A stretch of DNA of 38,617 bases from an archaeon (GTDB lineage Archaea; Thermoproteota; Nitrososphaeria; Nitrososphaerales; CADDZS01): positions 1-38,617 of the forward strand of contig JARCRS010000071.1 of the NCBI GenBank assembly GCA_029850555.1, in the 5' to 3' direction. The notes under the pieces were generated by a model. It saw only the letters and a program-made list of their open reading frames with translations, made no database searches and was not told where the DNA came from. The position numbers and the translations under genes were made by a program. Below, one piece after another: positions 6,828 through 15,110 of the stretch (position 1 is its first letter; each line of letters begins with the position of its first letter).

Positions 6828-6850
6828 CAAATCCCCGGTCGGAGCTTACT
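6828..6850 (+). repeat. Degenerate copy of tRNA-Glu 3' end, putative right attachment site
   Basis: CAAATCCCCGGTCGGAGC followed by TTACT repeats the 3' end of tRNA-Glu at 115-136 with one extra C and two substitutions. Upstream the similarity stops at once (TATA here, GGTT in the tRNA), so this is not a whole tRNA gene. A short duplicated tRNA tail at a distance of about 6.7 kb, with a recombinase gene beside the other copy, is what integration at a tRNA leaves. The diverged state agrees with an old event. Confidence 0.5.
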
Positions 6851-6940
6851 GCTTAATTTTAAGTGATCTATTGTTTCGACTTGCCCTAATGGAATCTTTT
6901 TCCGTCTGAGCCGACGTAAATTTTCTCCCAATCTTACTTT

Positions 6941-7405
6941 CTATAATGGAAGTACATAGTTCTCCTTTTTGTCTGAATTATAGTCATTCTCAAGGGCTTC
7001 AGCATATTTTTCCCAAACCAAATTAGTTTCCTTTTCAAAGTCTTCGGCCGACGGGCCTTTGCCATTCTTCCACTTGTTACGGAAGATCATGTTTAAACGC
7101 GTCTTGTTTTTTCCGAGAGATGTCAGCTTGTAGTCTCCGGTTTCTGTATCTTCCTCTGCGTAATAATCGAGATGCCATGAGTACTTCGAAGGATCCAAGG
7201 TCACTACCCTGACTGCGAGCTTTGGTTTACCATCGGTTCCATCTTTGTAGGAGGCATAGACGACCTTGGACTTGCTTTTTAGGAGAATCACTCTTCGATG
7301 CTTTCCTCCCCAAATCTGATTATCACCCTCTGTGTAATCAGTCGCCCATTCGTAGACATACTTTATGGGAGCGTTGAAGGTTTTTGAAGCTCGATAAACT
7401 ACCAT
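6941..7405 (-). CDS. SRPBCC/START-like ligand-binding protein
   Basis: The protein has 154 residues with no signal peptide. The opening VVYRASKTFNAPIKYVYEWATDY is typical of the SRPBCC fold (Bet v1, polyketide cyclase, START-like): a first strand, then two helices with 'ap...vw...tD'. Alternating strands follow (KVVYASYKDG, LAVRVVTLDP, YSWHLDYYAE, GDYKLTSLGKNKTRLNMIFR), and a long C-terminal helix (AEDFEKETNLVWEKYAEALE) closes the helix-grip. Members bind hydrophobic ligands or act as cyclases/hydrolases; the ligand is unknown here. It is the first gene to the right of the putative element boundary, transcribed towards it. Confidence 0.72.
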   Translation of the reverse strand: MVVYRASKTFNAPIKYVYEWATDYTEGDNQIWGGKHRRVILLKSKSKVVYASYKDGTDGKPKLAVRVVTLDPSKYSWHLDYYAEEDTETGDYKLTSLGKNKTRLNMIFRNKWKNGKGPSAEDFEKETNLVWEKYAEALENDYNSDKKENYVLPL

Positions 7406-7658
7406 TGGAAAACTCTCTTCTAAGAAAAGCTAAGCAAGTTAATCAGTTTTAAGTTTGACACAATTTCTCAAATAATTTTGCGGCCATAGTCCAGTTCTTT
7501 TGACCGCAAATTTCCTTTCCTCCGATCAAAGACTATGCCAGCGGAGACCCGATGCTGGTTCGGATATGTCTTGCTTTGAATTTTCCATTACTGCGCGCTG
7601 TAGGCTGGGAAAAAAGCGGTTCTCGTTCCCGCAATGATAGTTCCAAATATGACTATTA

Positions 7659-8297
7659 GTGATAACGAGGATAAGCCTATTATTTTCTTCCAAGAATGTC
7701 GAATTTGTGCGAAGAGCAAAAGAGGACAATATCAAGCAGCTTCGAATCGGCATCACTGGATCTCCAGGTACAGGCAAGAAGACTGTAGCAAATGCCCTAT
7801 GCCATTTGACGGGTTTGAAGGTTATTTCGCTCAACAAGTTCGCACTAGAAACCAAATCTGGCAGAAGGATAGACAGGGAATTTGTAGTTGACATTCAAAG
7901 CCTTCGACGCCGAAAAATTGCTACTAAGGGAAAGATAGTGGTCGGGCACTTGCTTCCTTTGGTGATTCCTAAATCATCCCTTGACTTTGTAGCGATTCTC
8001 CGATGTTCGCCAGATGTTTTGCGCAAGAGGTATCTAGTTCGCGGCTATAATAAAGAAAAGATAAGAGAAAATATTGAGGCAGAACTCCTTGATATCGTCA
8101 GCTTTTCGGCGCTAACAAAGTATGGAAGGAAAAAAGTATCGGAATTTGATACTACCCATTCTAGGACTCCAGACCTTGTTGCAAGACAAATACTACAAAC
8201 TATTGAAGGAAAAAGGCCAAAGCAGTACGGAATCGCAAAATGGTCGGAAAAAGCCTCAAAGTCAGACAGGAGCCTATTGAGAATAATGAGGTCGTGA
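7659..8297 (+). CDS. Adenylate kinase-like NTPase, Fap7/AK6 family
   Basis: A P-loop protein with Walker A GSPGTGKK at residues 34-41 if started at GTG 7659. The short form starting at GTG 7707 (FVRRAKEDN) also works and leaves a 17-residue N-terminus before the first strand. Later features fit Fap7/hCINAP: the VVGHLLPLVIP strand with its His-Leu, and a short lid-like RYLVRGYNKEKIRENIEAELL segment. In archaea and eukaryotes this ATPase/AMP kinase assists late small-subunit assembly through Rps14/uS11. The C-terminal 35 residues (KRPKQYGIAKWSEKASKSDR) are basic and longer than usual. It runs in the same direction as the coiled-coil and DUF373 genes that follow. Confidence 0.75.
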   Translation: MITRISLLFSSKNVEFVRRAKEDNIKQLRIGITGSPGTGKKTVANALCHLTGLKVISLNKFALETKSGRRIDREFVVDIQSLRRRKIATKGKIVVGHLLPLVIPKSSLDFVAILRCSPDVLRKRYLVRGYNKEKIRENIEAELLDIVSFSALTKYGRKKVSEFDTTHSRTPDLVARQILQTIEGKRPKQYGIAKWSEKASKSDRSLLRIMRS

Positions 8298-8409
8298 GAC
8301 ACCGAATATTTCGGGTTTAGAATAGCATGAGATAACTAAATTAGGTTCTCAAGAAAGGTCCCTGTCTTCAAAATGGTTATATCCAATATTAGAGAGACAG
8401 GTTAGAGTA

Positions 8410-9297
8410 TTGCAACCTCAAGGTGAGGTTGATCTCGAGGCTACTAGCCAAAAGATCGAATCTCTTGCATCTCAGCGAATCAACTCTATCAATGAGTATA
8501 GGCGGCTTGACGAGAGAAGAAGAGAGATTCGCAAGCAGATAAGAGATCTCACCGAAAAAATTAACGCGGATCGCAAAACTCTTGATGATTACTACGAAAA
8601 ACTATCTAGCTTCAAGTCCAGTAGACGTGAAATTCTGTCTCAGATCAGAGACATGAAAACAAAATCTTCTGAAGTCGAAAAAGTTCTAAAGAAATTTGAG
8701 AAATCCTCGCCTAAAGAGGGCGCTGCTTTAAACGATCGCCTAAAGAAAGTGGAGTGGAAGCTTCAAACCGAGAGGATATCTCGAGATGAAGAAAAACAGC
8801 TTGTGGCGAGCGTAAAAGAACTAGAGACAAAGCTAAAAGCTTGGAAAAAAGCTCATGCTACTAAGCACGATCTGGGTGAAATTACAGGAAAGATCAAGCT
8901 TTTGAAAAAACAGCTTGACGAAATGAATACGTTCAAGGCAAAGAATGACCCCGAAGTGAAAGCTCAACATGAAAGAGTCGCTGTCATGATCAATCAGAGG
9001 CATCAATTATTTCAGGAAATAGAGGAAATCAATGCCGATCTGATAAATCTTGACGCAAACATCGCAAAATTGACTCAGGAATTGAACACTCTTCGAGAAC
9101 AAAGAAGACTGTTGTTAGAGGGGAGAAGATCAAGAGATCATGAGTCAAACCGGGCGAGAACGAGACTGCTTGTCGAGCGAGCGAAAGACGACGCGAAGAA
9201 GAAACTAGAGCAAGGTGGTAAATTGAGTTTTGACGAATTGAAGCTCGTTTATTCAGACGACCCAGAATCCATAAGCAAAAGGAACGAGCAGACTTAA
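8410..9297 (+). CDS. Archaeal coiled-coil protein (COG1340 type)
   Basis: The protein has 295 residues, almost wholly charged and helical, with heptad-like runs from residue 5 to about 245 (RRLDERRREIRKQIRDLTEK; ELNTLREQRRLLLEGRRS). The last 45 residues form a less coiled tail (KKLEQGGKLSFDELKLVYSD). Length and the closing 'l..G.kLsfdELkll' element match COG1340, uncharacterised archaeal coiled-coil proteins. It has no membrane segment. The start is a TTG at 8410 (MQPQGEVDLEAT). It ends 16 bases before the DUF373 gene, so both are probably one transcript. Function unknown; a scaffold or assembly role is only a guess. Confidence 0.72.
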   Translation: MQPQGEVDLEATSQKIESLASQRINSINEYRRLDERRREIRKQIRDLTEKINADRKTLDDYYEKLSSFKSSRREILSQIRDMKTKSSEVEKVLKKFEKSSPKEGAALNDRLKKVEWKLQTERISRDEEKQLVASVKELETKLKAWKKAHATKHDLGEITGKIKLLKKQLDEMNTFKAKNDPEVKAQHERVAVMINQRHQLFQEIEEINADLINLDANIAKLTQELNTLREQRRLLLEGRRSRDHESNRARTRLLVERAKDDAKKKLEQGGKLSFDELKLVYSDDPESISKRNEQT

Positions 9298-9313
9298 TCA
9301 CGCGCTGTTTAAT

Positions 9314-10585
9314 ATGTCCGACTCTAAGCGTCCAGCGCAACTTCCTCAGGATACGGCTAGCGGGCAATCTGGGTCTAATGCAAATGCCTCGAAGCTCATG
9401 TCTCCTGGTGCTTTCGAAAGAGATACTGTTTCTGAAACCACATCTAAAATGTTAATCATTTGCGTGGACAGAGATAACGATGTAGGCCTTAAGACAGGAA
9501 TCGAAACTCCAATTGTTGGAAAAAATGCCTGCTTAGAAGCTGCCACGAAACTTGCGTTAGCCGATCCTGAAGAGGCGGATGCAAACACGATCTTTGCAGC
9601 GGTAAAGGAATACGAGGAGCTCCTATCGAAAGGTCAAGAGTGCGAGGTCGTGACTGTGGGCGGTCTTTTTGAGAGAGGTGTTCTGGGGGACAAGAAAATC
9701 CGTGGTGAGGTAGCTAGAATACTGAACGATTACCCTGCCTCCGAAGCAGTGATAGTTTCGGACGGAATTGAAGGTGAAGAGCTCACTCCAGTGATCTCAA
9801 CACTAGTTCCCGTAATTTCGATAAGGAAGGTCGTCATAAAACACAGCAAATCGGTAGAGGAATCTTATCAGGTTCTTGGACGATATCTTCGAATGATAGT
9901 CTTTGATCCGAGATACGCGAAATATTACCTCGGTCTGCCAGGTCTAATTCTCGTTGGAGTTGCAATTGCATATTATTTCGTCAAAGACGTCGCGCCGCTC
10001 GTTCTAATCGGTTTAATTGGTATAGTCTTTGCAATTCGTGGTTTCAATGTGGATAGAGAAATCGAATCCATCAAAGATCTCTCGGCTGCTGGATATATGA
10101 AACTCTTCGTCGTAATCACTTCAGTCTTGATTATTCTCTCAGGCATCATTCTTGGAATCATTCCCTTCTTTCAATCGAATCCCGCGACACCAGCATATCA
10201 GATACTACAAACACCCATTAAGTTTCTTGGTAATCCAAACTTTCCAGACGTACCTAAAATTCTGGGTTATTTCATTCAAGGTTCCCAACTTGTTGTCTGG
10301 GGCGGGCTCGCTGTATATGTTCTCGGAGCGATCTTCTTTAATCTGATAACGCCTACCAAACGTCATGTTTTGCGTAACGTAGTCGCCCTAATTGTTCTCG
10401 GGCTGTTGTATATCCCAGTATACTATCTTGGTCAAGTGCTAGTCTCTGGAACGGCTAAATCTGTTGAGACGTTTGTTGGTTACGCGCTTTTTGCTCTTGC
10501 AGCTAGCTTCGTTATAGCAGCCTATATTTACAGTCATTTTAGCAGGAGAAGGACTCAGGCCGAACTCGAAGAGATTGAAAGCTAA
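9314..10585 (+). CDS. DUF373 family membrane protein (COG2237)
   Basis: The protein has 423 residues. A soluble N-terminal domain (about 45-190) begins with MLIICVDRDNDVGLKTGIET and contains NACLEAATKLALADPEEADA, VTVGG and AVIVSDGIEGEE, which are characteristic of DUF373. From about residue 205 to the end there are roughly six hydrophobic helices (LILVGVAIAYYFV, APLVLIGLIGIVFAI, LFVVITSVLIILSGIILGII, VVWGGLAVYVLGAIFFNLI and two more). The first 44 residues are a Ser/Thr-rich extension. The family is widespread in archaea and without known function. The upstream coiled-coil gene is only 16 bases away, so a shared role is likely. Confidence 0.85.
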   Translation: MSDSKRPAQLPQDTASGQSGSNANASKLMSPGAFERDTVSETTSKMLIICVDRDNDVGLKTGIETPIVGKNACLEAATKLALADPEEADANTIFAAVKEYEELLSKGQECEVVTVGGLFERGVLGDKKIRGEVARILNDYPASEAVIVSDGIEGEELTPVISTLVPVISIRKVVIKHSKSVEESYQVLGRYLRMIVFDPRYAKYYLGLPGLILVGVAIAYYFVKDVAPLVLIGLIGIVFAIRGFNVDREIESIKDLSAAGYMKLFVVITSVLIILSGIILGIIPFFQSNPATPAYQILQTPIKFLGNPNFPDVPKILGYFIQGSQLVVWGGLAVYVLGAIFFNLITPTKRHVLRNVVALIVLGLLYIPVYYLGQVLVSGTAKSVETFVGYALFALAASFVIAAYIYSHFSRRRTQAELEEIES

Positions 10586-10732
10586 TTCTTTGGGATCTTA
10601 AACGTTATATGGTATTTCGCATAGTGTCCGACTGATCTCTTGATCGGTCCAAAGAAGCGAATTCTCAGGACTAATTTACACCGAAGCAAGTGCCCGGAGA
10701 TTCACAAAAATACGAAATTGACCTGAGCGAGA

Positions 10733-11512
10733 ATGGTTTCAGTTGTCTCTTATCTAGGAATCTACAAGCTCTACGAATCTATACTCTCTAGGTCCATAAA
10801 GAAGGACAAGATTCCTAATCACATCGCAATAATTCTAGACGGCAACAGGAGGTGGGCTATGAAGGAACTCGCGTCAAGAAAATACGGCCATGTAATTGGA
10901 GCGGATACGGCAGAGAATGTCCTAGAATGGTGCCATGAAATTGGCATAAAGACAATTACCCTTTATGTTCTTTCGACTGAAAACCTTGAAAGACCATCTG
11001 ATGAGATAACTGAAATCCTTTCCTTACTTCAGGAGCGTCTTGAGAAACTTTTCAACGACAGCCGAATCGAGCGCTATCAGATCAGAGTTATGGCTCTAGG
11101 AAGAGTCGACTTCCTTAGCCCAGAAATCAGGGAGCTATTACAAAGGCTCGAAAATAAAACAAAGAACTATTCGGGACATTACCTCAATATTGCAGTTGCG
11201 TACGGTGGAAGAACAGAAATTGTTGACTCTGTGCGAAAAATTGCGACATACGTTAAAGAAGGTAGACTAAAACCTGAAGAAATTGATCAAAAAACAATAG
11301 AGCAAAGTTTGTACACTTCTTATCTGGAAAACCCTGAACCTGATTTAGTTATCAGAACCTCGGGTGAAGAGAGGCTGTCCGGTTTTCTTTTATGGCAGAG
11401 CGCCTATTCTGAACTAGTCTTTCAGGACGAGTACTGGCCAGATTTTCGGAAGATCGATCTTATGAGAGCTATTCGAACTTATCAGCGAAGAAATAGACGA
11501 TATGGCAGATAA
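10733..11512 (+). CDS. uppS: cis-Prenyltransferase (polyprenyl diphosphate synthase)
   Basis: The protein has 259 residues. It extends farnesyl- or geranylgeranyl-diphosphate with isopentenyl units in cis geometry, giving the lipid carrier (dolichol/undecaprenol type) for surface glycans and N-glycosylation. Family motifs: IAIILDGNRRWA at 31-42 (catalytic Asp36), GHVIGA, LYVLSTENLERP, NIAVAYGGRTEI, and near the end DLVIRTSGEERLSGFLLWQS with SELVFQDEYWPDF, which carries the IPP-binding and Mg residues. An extra amphipathic stretch of about 25 residues precedes the core. ATG 10733 fits. A TATA-like CTTAAACGTTATATGG lies about 130 bases upstream, too far for a leaderless message, so the promoter is uncertain. 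Confidence 0.95.
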   Translation: MVSVVSYLGIYKLYESILSRSIKKDKIPNHIAIILDGNRRWAMKELASRKYGHVIGADTAENVLEWCHEIGIKTITLYVLSTENLERPSDEITEILSLLQERLEKLFNDSRIERYQIRVMALGRVDFLSPEIRELLQRLENKTKNYSGHYLNIAVAYGGRTEIVDSVRKIATYVKEGRLKPEEIDQKTIEQSLYTSYLENPEPDLVIRTSGEERLSGFLLWQSAYSELVFQDEYWPDFRKIDLMRAIRTYQRRNRRYGR

Positions 11513-11633
11513 GATCAATCCGACGTGATCTTTTTCGCCAATTGAAAATTTAATTCTCCCTTAAAAGAAAAGATCTAATGCGGTACTAGCTATGTTGGAA
11601 ACAGTTCGTTTTTGCCGAGTATCTCTGAAACGG

Positions 11634-11641
11634 TTTTAAAC
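11634..11641 (+). promoter_or_regulatory. TATA-like element upstream of purA
   Basis: TTTTAAAC in a 200-base gap, about 80 bases before the purA ATG, resembles an archaeal TATA box. A second A/T-rich stretch (CTAATATAAC) follows at once. If used, it gives a leader of some 50 bases. Nothing else is recognisable in 11513-11716. Confidence 0.35.
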
Positions 11642-11716
11642 TAATATAACAAGTTAGAAATCGGAAAGCTCAATTTTCAACAGCGGTTCCACAATTCTTC
11701 CACAGATGAAATCTAT

Positions 11717-12727
11717 ATGCCATGTTCAGTAGTCGTCGGCGGTGCCTTCGGTGATGAAGGTAAGGGCAAAATAATTTCGTACATTGCTCTGAAAGAAAAT
11801 CCAAGTATCGCTGCTCGCGCGGGAGTTGGGCCTAACGCGGGTCATACTGTCGTAACCAGTGGCAAGACGCTCAAGCTTCGTATGCTTCCATGCGGCGTCG
11901 TCAATCAGAGAACAAAGCTTATGATCGGCGCTGGCGTGTTGGTCGATCCAAATATTCTCTTGAAGGAAATGTCGGAGACAAAAAGCGAAAATCGAACCAT
12001 TGTTGATCGCAACTGTGCAATCATCGAGCAGCGTCATATTGAAGCTGACAAATCAGGTTATCTTAAGGACAAAATCGGAACGACTGGCACAGGAACGGGT
12101 CCTGCGAACTCTGATCGAGTCCTCCGGATCGCAAAGATGGCAAAAGAGGAAGAGCAGTTATCGATCTACGTTGGAGACGTCAGTCAAGAGATCAACACGG
12201 CTTTAGATAGGAACGAGTTTGTTCTGCTTGAAGGAACCCAAGGCACCTTGCTTTCGCTTTATCATGGGACCTATCCTTTCGTAACAAGCAAAGACGTGAG
12301 TGCGTCAGCTGTTTGTTCTGATGTGGGAATCGGTCCAAAACGCGTGAATGAGATTGTTGTAGTCTTCAAAGCGTACTTTACTCGAGTAGGAGAGGGCCCT
12401 CTAAGCGGAGAGTTGGATTCGGCGGAAACTGTCAAACGCGGATGGCAGGAATACGGAAGCGTAACAGGTAGACTACGTCGTGCGGCCCCCTTCAATTATG
12501 ATTTGGCGAAGCGCTCAATCATGCTTAATTCGGGAACGCAGATTGCTCTCACCAAACTCGATACTGTATTTCCTAGCTGCGCCAAAGTGAGAGATTATGC
12601 AAGTCTTACAGGTGAGGCAACACAATTTGTCAAAGACATAGAATCTGAGCTTGGACGCCCTGTAGTTTATATTGGAACCGGAAATGAGACCGAGGATATT
12701 ATAGATAGGACTAAATCAACTGGTTAG
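11717..12727 (+). CDS. purA: Adenylosuccinate synthetase, short archaeal form
   Basis: The protein has 336 residues. It joins IMP and aspartate with GTP to make adenylosuccinate, the first step from IMP to AMP. The signature GGAFGDEGKGKI sits at residues 8-19 with the catalytic Asp13. NAGHTV with the catalytic His follows (about 41-46), then GTTGTGTGPA, LLEGTQGTLLSLYHGTYPFVT, RVGEGPLSG, TGRLRRAAPFNYD and LTKLD near the GTP site. Bacterial enzymes have about 430 residues; archaeal ones lack about 90, as here. ATG 11717 is immediately before the first strand, so the start is firm. Twelve bases separate its stop region from the next small gene, so both are likely co-transcribed. Confidence 0.96.
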   Translation: MPCSVVVGGAFGDEGKGKIISYIALKENPSIAARAGVGPNAGHTVVTSGKTLKLRMLPCGVVNQRTKLMIGAGVLVDPNILLKEMSETKSENRTIVDRNCAIIEQRHIEADKSGYLKDKIGTTGTGTGPANSDRVLRIAKMAKEEEQLSIYVGDVSQEINTALDRNEFVLLEGTQGTLLSLYHGTYPFVTSKDVSASAVCSDVGIGPKRVNEIVVVFKAYFTRVGEGPLSGELDSAETVKRGWQEYGSVTGRLRRAAPFNYDLAKRSIMLNSGTQIALTKLDTVFPSCAKVRDYASLTGEATQFVKDIESELGRPVVYIGTGNETEDIIDRTKSTG

Positions 12728-12738
12728 AGTAGACAAAA

Positions 12739-13032
12739 ATGCTATCAGTAGACATTTCAGATTTGGACCAAGAGATTAGAGAAGCTTTTCCCGAATTCGT
12801 GGAATCAAAGCTTCCGGTCAAATTCGAGCAAGAGGGTTCGGTGATAACTTTTGAGGACAAGAATAGCAGGACTCATGTTTCAGCACCTGAAATCAAAACA
12901 TACCTCAAGCGTTTTTTGCATGCAAAGGATCTTAGGAAAAAATATAGGCTGCTGAGCTCCGAGGGGACCATCAAATTTGTGAAACTAAGACCAGATCAGA
13001 TGGAAGAGGAACCGGATGAAAAAAGTAAGTAA
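12739..13032 (+). CDS. Small basic protein, possibly L22e-like ribosomal protein
   Basis: The protein has 97 residues. The central part (GSVITFEDKNSRTHVSA, then KTYLKRFLHAKDLRKKYRLL and TIKFVKLR) follows the order of eukaryotic ribosomal protein L22e: a strand 'vtier', 's.i.V.s', a helix 'KrYLKyLtkKyLkk..LRd.LRvv', and a last strand. The C-terminus is acidic (MEEEPDEKSK). This is pattern matching, not a search result; L22e has rarely been reported in archaea, so the call is tentative. Starts 12 bases after purA on the same strand, with ATG 12739. Confidence 0.45.
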   Translation: MLSVDISDLDQEIREAFPEFVESKLPVKFEQEGSVITFEDKNSRTHVSAPEIKTYLKRFLHAKDLRKKYRLLSSEGTIKFVKLRPDQMEEEPDEKSK

Positions 13033-13045
13033 CGGGATTTGCGTT

Positions 13046-13480
13046 CTAAATCCTTTTGTTTAGCATCTTCGTTCTTGTTAGATTCTCATCCAGAACTAGC
13101 AATTTCAAGATGTCCCTTGCTTCTCTTGCTTTGTTGAGTCCTTCTTCCGCTTGTTCCTTCTGAAAAATAAAAATCGACTGCTCCAAAAGGATCTCACAGG
13201 CTTGCAACTTCAAGTTTAATTTGTCAGATTTCTCCTCTGACTTTAGCTTCTTTGGACCTTTAAGATCACGAAACCTCCCAACGCTCTCCTTAATCTGATC
13301 TTTGTACGATAATTTTGCAAGACCGATCGCCAGTTCTACTTGAGAGTACGCTTTCCAGATAAAATCATGTTTCAAATCGCCTTGTGAAGCCACGACAGAG
13401 TTTCTAACATGCTCTTTTGAAAGGATCAACGCTGCAAGAACTTGCTTTCTGATTTGAGCAATATCTTCTTCTACATTCAA
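13046..13480 (-). CDS. Uncharacterised helical protein
   Basis: The protein has 144 residues, nearly all predicted helix, with charged amphipathic segments (EDIAQIRKQVLAALILSKEH, WKAYSQVELAIGLAKL, ACEILLEQSIFIFQKEQAEEGLNKAREARDILKLL). No signal peptide, membrane helix or catalytic motif is visible. It resembles a four-helix bundle. It is convergent with the small L22e-like gene, 13 bases away, and divergent from the next gene at 13568. I do not recognise the family. Confidence 0.6.
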   Translation of the reverse strand: MNVEEDIAQIRKQVLAALILSKEHVRNSVVASQGDLKHDFIWKAYSQVELAIGLAKLSYKDQIKESVGRFRDLKGPKKLKSEEKSDKLNLKLQACEILLEQSIFIFQKEQAEEGLNKAREARDILKLLVLDENLTRTKMLNKRI

Positions 13481-13567
13481 TGTGAATCAACAACGGGACA
13501 TTATATTATCAAAAACAAATTATCTTGTAAAGGCTTTTTAATCAATCGTGAGCCTTGATTCTGAGAA

Positions 13568-14293
13568 TTGCTTTCCTCCTCGAGAGAAGAACTGCTCCAA
13601 AAAAGGGAAATTAAACCCCCGGCTTTTATTGAAGCAGAGAATCTGAATGAAATTGCTCGACTTGCGTGTGCTCTCGAGCGCGCACCTTTGCCATTATTTG
13701 CGATAAAAAATTCAGGAAAAAATATGATTGCAACTCAACTCGATCTTTTTCTTGGGACTCCTGTTTTTTATTACGCGCATTCTAATGAGATAAAGCACTT
13801 TCTTGGCTACAGGACTATACAAAACGGAGAGGAAGTATCTCTAGTCGATGCTCCAACAAACCCGACCCTGATACACGCTCCAATAATCGAGATTGTAAAG
13901 ATGCCCCAGATCTTTGAACGCGGACTCAAGGATATCGGGGGCTTGAAGAAATACGATGGACAGAAATTTCTATCTCTAGAAGTAAAGGATCTTGTCTCGC
14001 TAGTCAAAGTTGCCTCATACAAGATACTGTTTGAGGAACCACCCCTGCCGATCTTTGCTTTTCCTAGCCAAAATAAAAGCAGGTGGTGTGTCGGATCTTT
14101 TACCAGGATCGAGGATTATGAAGAGGCGTCAATATTCTTCTATTATGAACAGGAATCGAGACCGGAACAGAACTTCGTAAGGTATTCTATGAACAAGGCA
14201 GATGCAACTATGACCAATAGAACTGATGAGCACGGGAACGTCTACGTCAAGATAATCAGACTGAAACAGACTCATCCGCTGGTCGAGTTGTAG
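13568..14293 (+). CDS. Uncharacterised conserved-looking protein
   Basis: The protein has 241 residues, soluble, mixed alpha/beta. Notable segments are APLPLFAIKNSGKNMIATQL, a strand GTPVFYYAHS, APIIEIVKMPQIFERGL, the repeated-looking EEPPLPIFAFPSQN and EDYEEASIFFYYEQ. The two 'PLPiFA' passages hint at an internal duplication of an N-terminal and C-terminal half. No active-site motif is recognised. A TTG at 13568 is the likely start. The stop lies 10 bases before the pyrF start, so the two genes probably share a transcript. Confidence 0.6.
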   Translation: MLSSSREELLQKREIKPPAFIEAENLNEIARLACALERAPLPLFAIKNSGKNMIATQLDLFLGTPVFYYAHSNEIKHFLGYRTIQNGEEVSLVDAPTNPTLIHAPIIEIVKMPQIFERGLKDIGGLKKYDGQKFLSLEVKDLVSLVKVASYKILFEEPPLPIFAFPSQNKSRWCVGSFTRIEDYEEASIFFYYEQESRPEQNFVRYSMNKADATMTNRTDEHGNVYVKIIRLKQTHPLVEL

Positions 14294-14303
14294 TAAGTTT
14301 CAT

Positions 14304-15110
14304 TTGTACTCGAAGCAACCGATTGAATACAAGAAAGAAAATATCTCGGCTTCTTCCAACTTCAAGAGCCAAATAGAAGCTAGCTCCAGAAGATCAAAAA
14401 GCAGACTTATCCTTGCCCTAGATCTCGATTTTCGCGACGATGTCGCAGATTTAGCTAAAGACGCGAAAAGAGTCGTTAGAGAAACTTCTGATTACATATG
14501 CGGCGTCAAATTCAATTTCCATCTCATAGCTCCTCTAGGTCTAGCTGAACTAAAATCAATAAACAACCTAATCTCGGGTTATAACTTGCCATCTATAGCT
14601 GACATTAAGCTAAATGACATCGATAACACAAACAGAGTAGCCACAGAGTATCTATGGAAGGCCGGTTTCTCTGCTGTAATCGTAAATCCCTTCGTGGGAT
14701 ATGAAGGGGGCTTGGATGTTGTTCTGAAAAGAGCTAAAGAACTAGGAAAAGGAGTTGTTGTTCTTGTTTACATGAGTCACAGCGGAGCTGATGAAGGGTA
14801 TGGACTAACTCTGCGAGATGATAAAACGCTCTTTGAGCTATTCCTCGACCGAGCGAAGGAATGGGGCGCCGATGGAGTAATAGTTGGTTCGACGCGCCCG
14901 GAAAAAATACGATCCGCGAGAGCAAGGATAGGAAACGAAATTAAGATACTTTCTCCAGGGAGCGGAGCTCAAGGTGGAGATCCTATCAGGTCCTTAGAAG
15001 CGGGCTCAGATTATCTAATCGTCGGGAGAAGCATTGTCGAATCAGCAAATCCGAAAGAGGAAGCTAACCGACTGTTTCGTTCTTTGCTCGCTTGGACAGA
15101 AACTCATTAG
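14304..15110 (+). CDS. pyrF: Orotidine-5'-phosphate decarboxylase
   Basis: The protein has 268 residues. It decarboxylates OMP to UMP, the last step of de novo pyrimidine synthesis. The TIM barrel begins with SRLILALDLDF (about 33-43). CGVKFNFHLIAPLG provides the substrate lysine, and IADIKLNDIDNTN holds the D-x-K-x-x-D catalytic array. VVLVYMSHSGADEG, DGVIVGSTRPEKIR and the phosphate-gripper ILSPGSGAQGG with YLIVGRSIVES complete the barrel. About 32 residues precede the barrel from the TTG at 14304; no ATG is available closer in, so the true start is uncertain. Tail-to-tail overlap of 47 bases with the Nudix gene. Confidence 0.93.
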   Translation: MYSKQPIEYKKENISASSNFKSQIEASSRRSKSRLILALDLDFRDDVADLAKDAKRVVRETSDYICGVKFNFHLIAPLGLAELKSINNLISGYNLPSIADIKLNDIDNTNRVATEYLWKAGFSAVIVNPFVGYEGGLDVVLKRAKELGKGVVVLVYMSHSGADEGYGLTLRDDKTLFELFLDRAKEWGADGVIVGSTRPEKIRSARARIGNEIKILSPGSGAQGGDPIRSLEAGSDYLIVGRSIVESANPKEEANRLFRSLLAWTETH

